From NCBI RefSeq assembly GCF_030269485.1, contig NZ_BSTL01000003.1, positions 434,001-498,000 on the forward strand: 64,000 bases of DNA, read 5' to 3'. Below, one piece after another: positions 7,143 to 15,900 of the stretch; positions within the stretch are counted from its first letter, which is position 1; every line of letters starts with the position of its first letter. This stretch comes from Actinoplanes sp. NBRC 103695. GTDB lineage: Bacteria > Actinomycetota > Actinomycetes > Mycobacteriales > Micromonosporaceae. The notes under the pieces were generated by a model. That model saw only the letters and a program-made list of their open reading frames with translations. It was not told the DNA's origin and searched no databases. The position numbers and the translations under genes were made by a program.

Positions 7143-9233
7143 TCAGCCTTGCAGCCTGGCGACCGCGACCCCGTACCCGCCCAGGACGAAGGTGTCGCTG
7201 GTGGCCCGCTCCTCGCGGATGGCGCCACCGGCGGTCTGCTGATCCACGATCCGGACGAGGGCCCGGCGCAGGCCGTCGATCTCGACGGTCACGGCGGTGT
7301 TCGTCTTGTTGATCATCAGCACCTTGCGGCGTCCCCGGTCGCGGACGGCGAGGGCCCAGAGCGTGCCCGCTTGCGGCTGGTCCGGGATTTCGATGAGTTC
7401 GCAGCCGGGCCGGATCTCCGCCAGGATCAGTTGCAGCACGTGGTAGCGGGCGTTGGGCTCACCGGTCGTCCAGTCCACCATCGTGACCGACGGGAACTGT
7501 CCCGGGTGGCCCACCAACTGGCTCTCGCCGACGATGTCGATGCCCAGCAGCGCCAGCCGGGCGAACACGTAGGCGTAGATGCCGGCGGAGAAGTTCCAGT
7601 AGGCGTCCGGTATCGGCGCGGGATCGGGCTGGGTGGACGACTGCGGCAGGATGGTCCCGACCTCGTTGACGGTGGTGCGCACCGTGGGCGCGATGCTCCG
7701 GCGGATCGCTTCGATCTGCGCGACGGTCGCGATGAAACGCTCGGCCTGCGAGAAGCCGTCCGGGCCCAGCTGGTCGACCGTGTCGGCCGGGTTGGGCTGG
7801 GCGTAGAAGTGGTAGCTGATGAGATCGAGCGGAACGCCCGGCCGGTGATTGTCCGGGTTGAGGAAGTACCGGTAGTAGTCCAGACTCGCCGCGTTGCCGA
7901 GCGACAGCCCGACGAATTTGGTGTTGGGCGACACTTCGCGGATGCCGGTGACGATCGCGTCGTACAGCGCGGTGTAGAGCTGCGGGCTGATCGCGTGTTC
8001 GAAGTCGATCTCGTTGAGCACTTCCCAGTAGGGCAAAGGGTAGTGGTGGCGGGACCGGTGAAACTTGCCGTACTCGTCGGTGAATCCGCCGGCGGTGTAC
8101 CACATGACCAGGCGCTTGAAGTAGTCGGCGACGAACTCGACCGGAACGGCGAGCCGCGAGCCCGCCGAGTACCCGAAGTCCGCTTGGTCGGGGTCCTGCG
8201 GATAGGCGATGGGAGGCGCCCATCGAGACAGGCCGCCCGAGAAGTCGTCCGCGAGCACTGTCTCACCGCTCGCTGTCGTGACGACGACATTGTCGAAGGT
8301 GGCTGATTCGGTGTCGAACTCCCGGAAACCGATGGTTCCCGAAGGGTAGGTGTCGTCGTGGACCGTGAGGACGTCGGCGCCATCCACGGTGACCGTGAGG
8401 TCGGCGCCGGCCACCGTCGTTCGCACCTGATAGGTACGTCCGTGTTCGACCGCGAACGGCAGGGCGGTGGGACGAACGCTGACCGGTTGACCGCCTCGAA
8501 GGAGGACGAAGACGATGTACCCGGTCGCCGCAGGCGCCGAGTAGGCGAAGTTGGAGAGCAGGAAAGCGTAGCCGTTGTCCGGGTCCTGCATCCGCGAGAG
8601 CCATCCCGCCTGCGCGTAGGGCGGTGTTCCCTGCGGCCCGGTTGCCAGCGGCGTGACATCGACGGCGAAGGTGTAGTCCGTCCAGTCTTTCCCGGTCGCG
8701 GCAATGGCGTTGTCACCGCCGGCGACGTGTAGTGCTCCGTCCCGGATCGTCCACGGGGTGGGCTGCCACATCCACTGCGGGATCGTGCTGAAGTTCAGCA
8801 TCGGCGACTTGCCCCTGGTCGCCTGCACGAAGTCTTCGACGAGCGGATCGATCAGGGAGAAGTCCCAGCTGGTCCGTCCGCCGGACGGGGGCTCGAGCTC
8901 GGCCACTCCGAGCCTGGGGTACGGGAACCAGGGAACGAAGCGCACGTACTTGGTGTCGAGGTCACGAAGCGCTCGGTAGGCAGCTTCGACGATCGGGGAT
9001 CCTCGACGGACCAGAGGGTTCACGACGACCTGCAGCGTCGGTGTCGTCTTGGAGATGAGGGCGGCGCCTTGCCAGTCGATGGTTATCGGCACGCCGGCAC
9101 CGTTTGCCCGGGCGGGAGTGCCGGACAGCAGGGGAGAAGCTGCGGCGACGGCTCCCGCCGCGCCGAGCGACCTCAGGACGGTTCGGCGGTCTGGTCGGGA
9201 AGGGTCGCTGTGGTGGCCTGATGTTCGGATCAC
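7143..9233 (-). CDS. Tat-exported glycoside hydrolase (GH39-like) with inserted jelly-roll domain
   Basis: A 696-aa protein with a twin-arginine signal (RRTVLRSLGAAGAVAAASPLL, positions 16-36), so it is probably secreted folded. The remainder is a TIM-barrel glycosidase related to GH39/GH-A enzymes: PYWEVLNEIDFEH supplies the Asn-Glu acid/base pair and TTVNEVGTI a second glutamate that could be the nucleophile. Between about residues 145 and 335 the barrel is interrupted by a concanavalin-like (LamG/DUF1080-like) domain beginning WTIRDGALHVAGG and ending ADDFSGGLSRW. The C-terminal 80 residues look like a beta-sandwich. Upstream, a LacI-type site at 9331 suggests carbohydrate-responsive control. 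The substrate sugar is unknown. Confidence 0.8.
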   Translation of the reverse strand: MIRTSGHHSDPSRPDRRTVLRSLGAAGAVAAASPLLSGTPARANGAGVPITIDWQGAALISKTTPTLQVVVNPLVRRGSPIVEAAYRALRDLDTKYVRFVPWFPYPRLGVAELEPPSGGRTSWDFSLIDPLVEDFVQATRGKSPMLNFSTIPQWMWQPTPWTIRDGALHVAGGDNAIAATGKDWTDYTFAVDVTPLATGPQGTPPYAQAGWLSRMQDPDNGYAFLLSNFAYSAPAATGYIVFVLLRGGQPVSVRPTALPFAVEHGRTYQVRTTVAGADLTVTVDGADVLTVHDDTYPSGTIGFREFDTESATFDNVVVTTASGETVLADDFSGGLSRWAPPIAYPQDPDQADFGYSAGSRLAVPVEFVADYFKRLVMWYTAGGFTDEYGKFHRSRHHYPLPYWEVLNEIDFEHAISPQLYTALYDAIVTGIREVSPNTKFVGLSLGNAASLDYYRYFLNPDNHRPGVPLDLISYHFYAQPNPADTVDQLGPDGFSQAERFIATVAQIEAIRRSIAPTVRTTVNEVGTILPQSSTQPDPAPIPDAYWNFSAGIYAYVFARLALLGIDIVGESQLVGHPGQFPSVTMVDWTTGEPNARYHVLQLILAEIRPGCELIEIPDQPQAGTLWALAVRDRGRRKVLMINKTNTAVTVEIDGLRRALVRIVDQQTAGGAIREERATSDTFVLGGYGVAVARLQG

Positions 9234-9330
9234 GGGACTCCCATCGGGGTCGCCTTCTGATCAGGGCGGCAAGACGTGACGCGGGTTTGCCAGGGCCCAA
9301 GAAGTCCTTACCCTGGAAGACAGCGCGGGC

Positions 9331-9342
9331 TGAATCGTTTCA
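9331..9342. promoter_or_regulatory. Candidate LacI-family operator
   Basis: TGAATCGTTTCA is a palindrome with one mismatched pair and a central CG, the typical form of LacI/CebR-type operators. It lies about 90 bp before the minus-strand glycoside hydrolase start. No LacI regulator gene is present in the window. Confidence 0.5.
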
Positions 9343-9423
9343 GATGACTGGAGTTCGACGTTACTAATCGGTTTCCGACGTGTCAAGATAGACGAATGTA
9401 ACTGCGTCAGAGCGCGGAGCGCG

Positions 9424-9478
9424 ATCAGTTGCCCGCGCGACGCGCAACAACTCCGCCTCCGCCGGAGTGTCGATCATG
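9424..9478 (-). pseudogene. N-terminal fragment of an ECF sigma factor gene
   Basis: The minus strand reads MIDTPAEAELLRVARATD, against MIDIPADAELLRLARAGD at the start of the intact sigma gene at 18420. The DNA differs at only a handful of positions over about 50 bp, then similarity stops abruptly. With fewer than 20 codons left this is a relic. It sits in the 313-bp gap between the divergent glycosidase and carboxylesterase genes; apart from this and the LacI-type site I see nothing else there. Confidence 0.75.
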
Positions 9479-9547
9479 GGTCGGGACCGGCGGCAAGTTT
9501 TTTCGCGAGCCGATCGAACTAATCGCGCTCCGTGCGCACATGTGGGT

Positions 9548-11023
9548 ATGGAACTCTTCGCTACGACACGGGCCGGCCGGATACAGGGACGGCTGTCGTC
9601 CGCCGGGGTGGCTTTCCTCGGCATCCCCTACGCGGCTTCGCCGTTCGGGCCGAACCGGATGCGGCCGCCGCGACCGGTCACCGCGTGGGAGGGCACACGG
9701 CGAGCCACCGCGTACGGCCCGACCGTCCCCAAAGGAACGTATCCGCCGCCCTACCGCCCGTATTTTCCCGAGGTGGACAACCCTGGCGCGGAGTGCCTGA
9801 ACCTGAACGTGTGGACGCCCGATCCCACCGCCAGCGGTCTGCCGGTATTGGTCTGGATACATGGGGGTTCGTTCACGAACGGCTCCGGGTCGGTGAGCGG
9901 ATACGACGGCAGCGCCTTCGCCCGCGACGGTGTGGTGTGCGTGACCATCAACTACCGGTTGGCCGCCGAAGGTTTCCTGTATCTGCTTGACGGATCCCCG
10001 AATCTCGGGCTACAGGACCAGGTGGCCGCGCTGCACTGGGTACAGGAGAACATCGCCGCCTTCGGCGGCGACCCGGCCCGGGTCACCGTGGCGGGTGAGT
10101 CCGCGGGCGCGATGAGCGCCGTCACGCTGCTTTCGATGCCGGCAACCAAGGGCCTGTTCGCCCGGGCGATCGCCCAGAGCGGGGCCGCCGCGAACACGCT
10201 TACCGCGGAGCAGGGGCTTCTGGTATCGGGCCACCTCGCCGATGCGCTCGGCGTGGCGCCTACCCGCGACGCCATCGCGGACGTGCCGCTGAACAGACTG
10301 GTCAGCGCGGCCTCCGACCTTGTCACTGAGGTCCAGACCGCCCCCGACCCTGCGAAGTGGGGCGCGATCGCGGCGAGCCAGACGCCGTTCGCCCCGGTCA
10401 TCGATCACGGCGTGCTCGAAGACGCCCCGCTCGAGTCCCTCCGGCACGGTGTCGGTGCGCAGGTCCCACTGCTCATCGGCTTCAACCGTGACGAGGCCCG
10501 GCTCTTCCTGATCGCGCCGGGCACGTGGCAGAGCATCGACGACTCGATGCTGGCGAACGCCGCCTCAGGCTACGGTCTGACACCCGCGCAGACAGCGATC
10601 TACCGAGCCAACCGGCCCGGGGCGTCGGCAGGAGACGTTCTTTCAGCCATCGCGACCGACTGGTTCTTCGGCATTCCGGTGCAACGGGTTGCCGAGGCTC
10701 GGCACGGGAACACCTGGGTCTATCGCTTCGATCACCCGGAGCCTGCTGCCAACGGAGGGCTCGGCGCCTGCCACGGCGCCGAAGTCCCGTTCGTGTTCGA
10801 CACAGTCGACGAGCCGGACGCCCGTCCCCTGATCGGCGATGACCCCTCCCGAACGGTGGCCGACACCACACACGGTCTCTGGGTCTCGTTCATCAGCGGG
10901 TCCGCGCCCGGCTGGGCGCCCTACCTGATCTCAGACCGGACCATCGCGCTGATCGCTGACCGGATAGACGAGGTCCGCGATCCGGCCCCGGACGAATGGC
11001 GGGTGTGGAACGGTATCCGTTGA
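9548..11023 (+). CDS. Type-B carboxylesterase/lipase family protein
   Basis: A 491-aa alpha/beta-hydrolase of the type-B carboxylesterase family, hydrolysing carboxylic esters. The pattern is complete: LGIPYAA near the N-terminus, the EcLNLNVW strand, the oxyanion motif WIHGGSFTNGSGS, the nucleophile elbow VAGESAGAMS, an acidic residue in FNRDEARLF, and the histidine in GACHGAEVPFVFD. The ATG at 9548 starts the recognisable protein (MELFATTRAGRIQG); an in-frame extension to 9467 has no similarity and would run over the sigma relic. No signal peptide is visible, so it is probably cytoplasmic. It stands alone, with about 240 bp of featureless sequence after it. The physiological ester is unknown. 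Confidence 0.93.
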   Translation: MELFATTRAGRIQGRLSSAGVAFLGIPYAASPFGPNRMRPPRPVTAWEGTRRATAYGPTVPKGTYPPPYRPYFPEVDNPGAECLNLNVWTPDPTASGLPVLVWIHGGSFTNGSGSVSGYDGSAFARDGVVCVTINYRLAAEGFLYLLDGSPNLGLQDQVAALHWVQENIAAFGGDPARVTVAGESAGAMSAVTLLSMPATKGLFARAIAQSGAAANTLTAEQGLLVSGHLADALGVAPTRDAIADVPLNRLVSAASDLVTEVQTAPDPAKWGAIAASQTPFAPVIDHGVLEDAPLESLRHGVGAQVPLLIGFNRDEARLFLIAPGTWQSIDDSMLANAASGYGLTPAQTAIYRANRPGASAGDVLSAIATDWFFGIPVQRVAEARHGNTWVYRFDHPEPAANGGLGACHGAEVPFVFDTVDEPDARPLIGDDPSRTVADTTHGLWVSFISGSAPGWAPYLISDRTIALIADRIDEVRDPAPDEWRVWNGIR

Positions 11024-11263
11024 CCGGCACTCAGTAAAGCAAAGTGTGCGCCTACTCGGGTTTGTGTGGGTGACCGGCGGCTATTGGTAGCTCTGCAAGG
11101 TCGACGGCGCCGCCGAGAACTTCGTGGAAGGCATGTAATGCTGGACGGCGTCGGCTGCCGGAAACACGCGGCAGCCGCGCACCAGAAATGAACGCGAGTT
11201 GTGGCCGGCCGTCCTTGGCCTTGCTCGACCGGCCAGACGACGTTCGCGAGCAAGGAGCATTCG

Positions 11264-12235
11264 ATGCAGCACACTCGCCTCGGTAGCACCGGCCTCAGGG
11301 TCAGCCGACTCGCTCTCGGCTGTATGAGCTACGGCGACCCGACGACGCCGGATGCACATCCTTGGGCGCTGACCGAGGACCAGGCCGAGCCGTTCTTCCG
11401 CCAGGCCGTCGAACTCGGCGTCACCTTCTGGGACACCGCCAACGTCTACCAGCGGGGCACCTCGGAGCACATCGTCGGCCGCGCCATCACCCGCTATGCG
11501 CGCCGCGAGGACATCGTGCTCGCGACCAAGGTCCGCGGAAAGATGCACGACGGCCCCGGCGGGTCCGGGCTGTCCCGCAAGGCCATCCTGGAGCAGATCG
11601 ACGCGTCCCTGACCCGGCTCGGAACCGACTACGTCGACCTGTACCAGATCCACCGCTTCGACGACGACACCCCGGTCGAGGAGACGATGGAGGCCCTGCA
11701 CGACATCATCAAGGCCGGAAAGGTCCGCTACATCGGCGCATCGTCGATGTACGCGTGGCAGTTCGCCAAGCTGCAGCATGCCGCGGACCTCGGCGGCTGG
11801 ACCCGCTTCGTGTCCATGCAGAACCAGTACAACCTGCTACGCCGGCACGACGAACGCGAACTCATGGCCATGTGCGGCGACATGGGCGTCGGTCTCGTCC
11901 CCTAATCCCCGAACGGCAAGGGTCGCCTCGCCCGGCCGGCCGGCGAACAAAGCACCCGCTCCAGCACCGACAAGGTCGTCCAAGCCTTCGACTCACCCCA
12001 CGACGAGCCCGTCATCAACGCCGTCGAGAACCTCGCCCGGACACGCGGTGTCAGCATGGCCCAGATCGCCCTGGCCTGGGTACTGCGCAACCCTTTGGTG
12101 TCGGCACCCATCGTCGGAGCGACCAAACCTCACCATCTCACCGAGGCCGTCGCCGCGCTGGACATCCGCCTCACCGACGACGAAGCCGCCGCTCTCGAAG
12201 AGTCGTACGTCGAGTACGGCCCCTCCTGGTATTGA
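11264..12235 (+). pseudogene. Aldo/keto reductase gene interrupted by an in-frame TAA
   Basis: The frame from ATG 11264 (AAGGAG ribosome-binding site at 11252) encodes a typical aldo/keto reductase: LGSTGLRVSRLALGCMSYG, catalytic Asp/Tyr in WDTANVYQRG, Lys in VLATKVRG and His in YQIHRFD. A TAA at 11903-11905 stops it after 213 residues at GVGLVP. The same frame then continues without further stops for 110 codons with clear family sequence (SMAQIALAWVLRNP, IVGATKPHHLTEAVAALDI) to TGA at 12233. Homologues have Tyr or Trp at this point (P-Y/W-SP), so one substitution (TAC to TAA) explains it. The truncated product lacks the cofactor-binding C-terminal strands and would be inactive unless the base is a sequencing error. 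Confidence 0.88.
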
Positions 12236-12345
12236 TACCGTCCACGACGTTCCGGCGCACCCCGCATCACGCTGGGCTTACCGCAGCATTCGACCGGATC
12301 CTTCAGCTGAGTAGTCGCACAGGTGTAGCACAGATGTGAGCTGTC

Positions 12346-12361
12346 TACTGCAGCCGTGGTA
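12346..12361. promoter_or_regulatory. BlaI/MecI-type operator, copy 3
   Basis: TACTGC-AGCC-GTGGTA followed by TCCCGCATTGTCC. It is 194 bp before the DoxX start. The roughly 320-bp stretch between the reductase pseudogene and DoxX contains this box and the DoxX leader; nothing else is recognised. Confidence 0.75.
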
Positions 12362-12554
12362 TCCCGCATTGTCCATGGCAGGAGGACGCGGCTGGTGCCC
12401 CGCCGGGGGATCCTGATGCGGTGACCGAGTCATGGGTTCGGTCCGAAATCGCCGCATCAACTCACTCCCAGCCCACGGCTGAACACCTTGGCGCTGAAAT
12501 CGCCGCGTCCAGCGGCATCCGCTCGTCGATCTCACATCAACGTCAGGAGGGCTC

Positions 12555-12992
12555 GTGAACAGCGCATCGACCACGACAAGCGAGACCGGCACGCGTTCCA
12601 AAGCAGCCAACATCGCACTCTGGGTCTTCCAGATCGCTCTTGCGGCATTGTTCATCATCAACTTCGGGCCCGGGAAATTGCTGGGCAGCGACCAGGCCGT
12701 GCAGACCTTCACCGAGATCGGCGCCGGGCAATGGCTGCGGTACGTGACGGGCGCGCTGGAAGTGGCCGGCGGGATCGGCCTGCTCATCCCTCGCCTCTCT
12801 GGGCTCGCCGCGCTGGGGCTCGCCGGGGTGATGTCCGGCGCGGTGCTCACCGAGGTCTTCCTGCTCGAAGCCGACGTGGTCATGCCGCTGATCCTGCTGG
12901 TCTCCGTCGCGGTGATCGCATGGTTCCGGCGCGACCGCACACGAGCGCTGATTCAGCAGGTGCGCATGATGCGCGCACCGGCCGAACGCTGA
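12555..12992 (+). CDS. DoxX family membrane protein
   Basis: A 145-aa protein with four hydrophobic helices (about residues 20-38, 60-80, 83-102, 105-128), matching the DoxX/DoxD-like family. Diagnostic sequence is FGPGKLLGS after helix 1 and LEVAGGIGLLIPRL in helix 2. DoxX-like proteins in actinobacteria have been linked to thiol and oxidative stress, but the biochemical role here is open. GTG at 12555 follows AGGAGG with good spacing. A long leader (194 bp) separates it from the BlaI-like box at 12346. A decayed copy with a similar leader lies at 4608. Confidence 0.88.
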   Translation: MNSASTTTSETGTRSKAANIALWVFQIALAALFIINFGPGKLLGSDQAVQTFTEIGAGQWLRYVTGALEVAGGIGLLIPRLSGLAALGLAGVMSGAVLTEVFLLEADVVMPLILLVSVAVIAWFRRDRTRALIQQVRMMRAPAER

Positions 12993-13225
12993 GGTCCGCG
13001 TCACCGGGTGAGGGTTCTGGGCGACATCACCCAGGAACTCCGAGACTTCTTCGGCGTGAACCACGGATTCACCGAGTTCCGTAGCGTCGTCGCTGATCCG
13101 GACCGCGCGGGCGGCCGCCGCGCCGGGGCCGCCCGCAGCTGTACGCCTCGAGCCGAGAGGCATACAGATGACATACCGGCGAACGTACGGGCCAGCCACT
13201 GGCTTCTCAGGCGGCTGACCGAAGC

Positions 13226-15448
13226 TCAGGCGTGCCGCAGCGCCGGTCCCGGCAGTGGCGGCAGGGCGACGAGCCAGGCCGCCAATTCCCCGGCGGTCAT
13301 CGGTGATGCCAGCAGGTCACCCTGCGCGGCTGACGCGGTGGTCCGCCGCAGCCGGGCCAGGTACTCGGCCTCGGTGACGCCCTGCACGACGGTGTGGGTG
13401 TCGAGCACCTCGCCCATCGAGAGCACGAGATCGAGAGCGTCCTCCGATCCGGTGAGGAAGCTTGAATCGATCTTGAGCTGGTGTATCGGGAACGAGCGCA
13501 GGGACGCGAACGAGACGTACCCTGTGCCGAAGTCGTCGAGGGCGATCCACACGCCGTGCCCGGCCAGCACGCGCAGTTGCTCGTGGGCCGCCGGGTCGTC
13601 GATCTGCTCCGCCTCGACGATCTCCAGGGTGACCCGGTCCAGACTCAGACCGCCGGCTGCCACGGCGGCGAGCATCCCGTCGGCGAATCCAGGCAGCAGG
13701 GAATGAGCGGCGACGTTGATCCCGATGCGAAGCCCGTCGCCGGCCGGGAGCTCGGCGAGCTCGGCGCAGACCTTCCGGAGCACGTACCCGCTGACGCCAG
13801 CCAGGTCGCCCGTGCGTTCGGCGACGTCGGACAGCTCCTGCCACCCGATCGTGCCCAGCACCGGGTGCGCCCATTCGGCCAGTGCCTCCACGCCGGTGCA
13901 GGCGCCGGTGTCCAGGTCACGGTAGGGCTGATAGCGCACGATGATCTCGTCGCGGTCGATGGCATGCGGAAGCTGGTCCTCGAGCATCCGGTGCCGGGCG
14001 ACGTTGCCGTGCTCGCCCGGGGTGAAGAGCCTGACGCGGTTCTTTCCCCGAGCCTTCGCCGAGTACATGGCGATGTCGGCGCGTCGAGTCAGCTCCGTCG
14101 CGGTGACGGCGTACTCGGTGACGGCGACGCCGATGCTCGCGCCGACGCGCACGGTGACATCTGCCAGCCGAAGCGGCTGCACGAGCCGGTCGCATAGTGC
14201 CTTGGCGATCGTCTCGGCCTCCGTCGGGTCGTTGAGGCTGGTAAGCAGCAGCGCGAACTCGTCTCCGCCGAAGCGGCTCGCGACGCCCGCCGGGCCCGCG
14301 GCTTCGCGGAGGCGGAACGCCACCTCGACGAGAAGCTCGTCGCCGGCGCTGTGACCGTACGTGTCGTTGACCTTTTTGAAGTCGTCCAGATCGATGTTGA
14401 GCAGAGCGACAGTGCCGGGCGGGCGAGTCTCGACAGCCTTGAAAAGGTGCTGGGTGAACAACGCGCGGACGGGCAGGCCGGTGAGGTGGTCGTGGTTTGC
14501 GCGGTGATCGAGGTCGGCGTGCGAGCGGCGGCCGGTCTCACCCAGCAGTACCTGATTGCAGAGGCTGCGGAGCACGTCGAAGACGTGATCGGGGACCGGC
14601 TTGACGCCGCCGACCAGAAGGCGGCTGTCGACGGCGAGATCGTCGATACGCCAATGCTGGAACTGCGGCGCGACGTCAGCGAACAACGGGCCGGGACCGG
14701 CGGGCAGCGCATCCGGTACCACTCGGCCGACGACGTCTTCCGGCAGGCCGGTGACGAGGGCGACAGTCAGCCCGTCCGCCCCCGGCTGGCGTCTCAGAAT
14801 GATCATCGCAAATCCGGGGTTCAGGGCCAGGATCTCGCCGGCGGCCTGGTTCCCGATCTGGTGCACGGTCTCGACGTCGGGCGCACTGAGCAAAAGGCTG
14901 CCGGTGCGAGCCAGGATCATCGCCCGGGCGCCGGCTCGTTCCTGACTGCGGATCGCGACGTAGATACCGCGCAGCACCACGGCCACCAGCAGCATCTGCG
15001 GCATATCGGCCAGCACCGCCCAAGAGTTCCACGCCGTCATCCGGTCAGCGGAATACGGTGAGATCGCCACGGCCGTGGGAATCGCGATTACGCAGCCGAT
15101 CGTCCGGATCGTCCAGGACCGCGTCGAACCGTAGAACGACTGGACCGCCGCGATGCCCGAGGCGAGCGTGATGAGGTCGAACGACGGGACCATGGCGATG
15201 CCGCTGACCAGGACCAGCGGAGGTGTGACCAGCGGCTCCCATCGCGGCGGTCGTCCCCTTACCGAGGTGGTCACCAGCATGGTCGCGATCAGAACGATGG
15301 TCGCCCCGGTGACGGTCTGCCAGGCATTCGACCATCCCGCGCCGCCGATATCGACGAGCTGGTAGACGAGGAAGAGGCAGCTGAGGGTCACCATGGCGAG
15401 TCGGATGCGGCCGAGAGTCGTGGCCGGAAGGCGATGCCGTAGACCCAT
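13226..15448 (-). CDS. Membrane-bound diguanylate cyclase/phosphodiesterase (GGDEF-EAL)
   Basis: A 740-aa c-di-GMP signalling protein. The N-terminus has about six hydrophobic helices (residues 10-190), followed by a GAF-like stretch, a GGDEF domain with the intact active-site motif RFGGDEFALLL, and a C-terminal EAL domain with VEALAEW, LEIVEAEQ, IALDDFGTGYVSFASL and LKIDSSF. Both domains therefore look catalytically competent. No RxxD inhibitory site is obvious five residues before GGDEF. I chose ATG 15448 (a GTG lies one codon before it). The frame stays open to 15907, but that extension would translate the tandem repeat at 15526 and the promoter region. It is read leftward, convergent with DoxX; the 230 bp between them hold no clear gene. 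Confidence 0.93.
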   Translation of the reverse strand: MGLRHRLPATTLGRIRLAMVTLSCLFLVYQLVDIGGAGWSNAWQTVTGATIVLIATMLVTTSVRGRPPRWEPLVTPPLVLVSGIAMVPSFDLITLASGIAAVQSFYGSTRSWTIRTIGCVIAIPTAVAISPYSADRMTAWNSWAVLADMPQMLLVAVVLRGIYVAIRSQERAGARAMILARTGSLLLSAPDVETVHQIGNQAAGEILALNPGFAMIILRRQPGADGLTVALVTGLPEDVVGRVVPDALPAGPGPLFADVAPQFQHWRIDDLAVDSRLLVGGVKPVPDHVFDVLRSLCNQVLLGETGRRSHADLDHRANHDHLTGLPVRALFTQHLFKAVETRPPGTVALLNIDLDDFKKVNDTYGHSAGDELLVEVAFRLREAAGPAGVASRFGGDEFALLLTSLNDPTEAETIAKALCDRLVQPLRLADVTVRVGASIGVAVTEYAVTATELTRRADIAMYSAKARGKNRVRLFTPGEHGNVARHRMLEDQLPHAIDRDEIIVRYQPYRDLDTGACTGVEALAEWAHPVLGTIGWQELSDVAERTGDLAGVSGYVLRKVCAELAELPAGDGLRIGINVAAHSLLPGFADGMLAAVAAGGLSLDRVTLEIVEAEQIDDPAAHEQLRVLAGHGVWIALDDFGTGYVSFASLRSFPIHQLKIDSSFLTGSEDALDLVLSMGEVLDTHTVVQGVTEAEYLARLRRTTASAAQGDLLASPMTAGELAAWLVALPPLPGPALRHA

Positions 15449-15525
15449 CACGATATGACGTTCGGCCGGGCGGGGCCGGATGTAAGGATAAGGCGTGAGC
15501 CCCCTGCGGTCAGCCGATGCGTTCC

Positions 15526-15579
15526 GGCACAGCGGGCACAGCAGGCACAGCGGGCACAGCGGGCACAGCAGGCACAGCG
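15526..15579. repeat. Six tandem copies of a 9-bp unit (GGCACAGCR)
   Basis: Six head-to-tail copies of GGCACAGCG/GGCACAGCA lie 78-131 bp upstream of the GGDEF/EAL start. The unit is a multiple of 3, but no plausible gene reads through it. Such arrays change copy number by slippage, so it may alter spacing in the promoter region. Confidence 0.9.
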
Positions 15580-15623
15580 GGCCGGCCGTGATGACGTGGT
15601 GGTGTGAGGTCCGGCGCGCTTCG

Positions 15624-15639
15624 TACCACCTTCGTAGTA
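15624..15639. promoter_or_regulatory. BlaI/MecI-type operator, copy 4
   Basis: TACCAC-CTTC-GTAGTA, followed on the plus strand by GACACAATGTCTCC. It lies between the divergent GGDEF/EAL gene (176 bp away) and the P-type ATPase gene (262 bp away) and could serve either. The 450-bp gap between these genes contains only this box and the 9-bp tandem array. Confidence 0.65.
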
Positions 15640-15900
15640 GACACAATGTCTCCACTGGTAGGACGCTCGTCAAACGGCCTCCACGGCAGGCTATGAGCAT
15701 GAATCGTCTTCCGCGTATCGATCCGAGGCCTGTGGCAGTCACCGGAATGTGGGTGTCGCGGTGCTCGGCGTCGGGCGACACCCTCGCCTCGTGGTCGGCA
15801 AAAGAGGGGCTCGTTCCGGTAGCGGCGACGGTTGGCACCCCTTGAGTCACCGGCTTCAACGCTTGCGCCGCGATCACCGCCTCGACAGCAGGCGGCGACG

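Noticed and set aside
11903..11905. Programmed recoding of the reductase stop
   Set aside because: The codon is TAA, not the UGA/UAG used for selenocysteine or pyrrolysine, and no recoding element is apparent.
15526..15579. CRISPR array
   Set aside because: The units are 9 bp, directly adjacent, without spacers; no cas genes.
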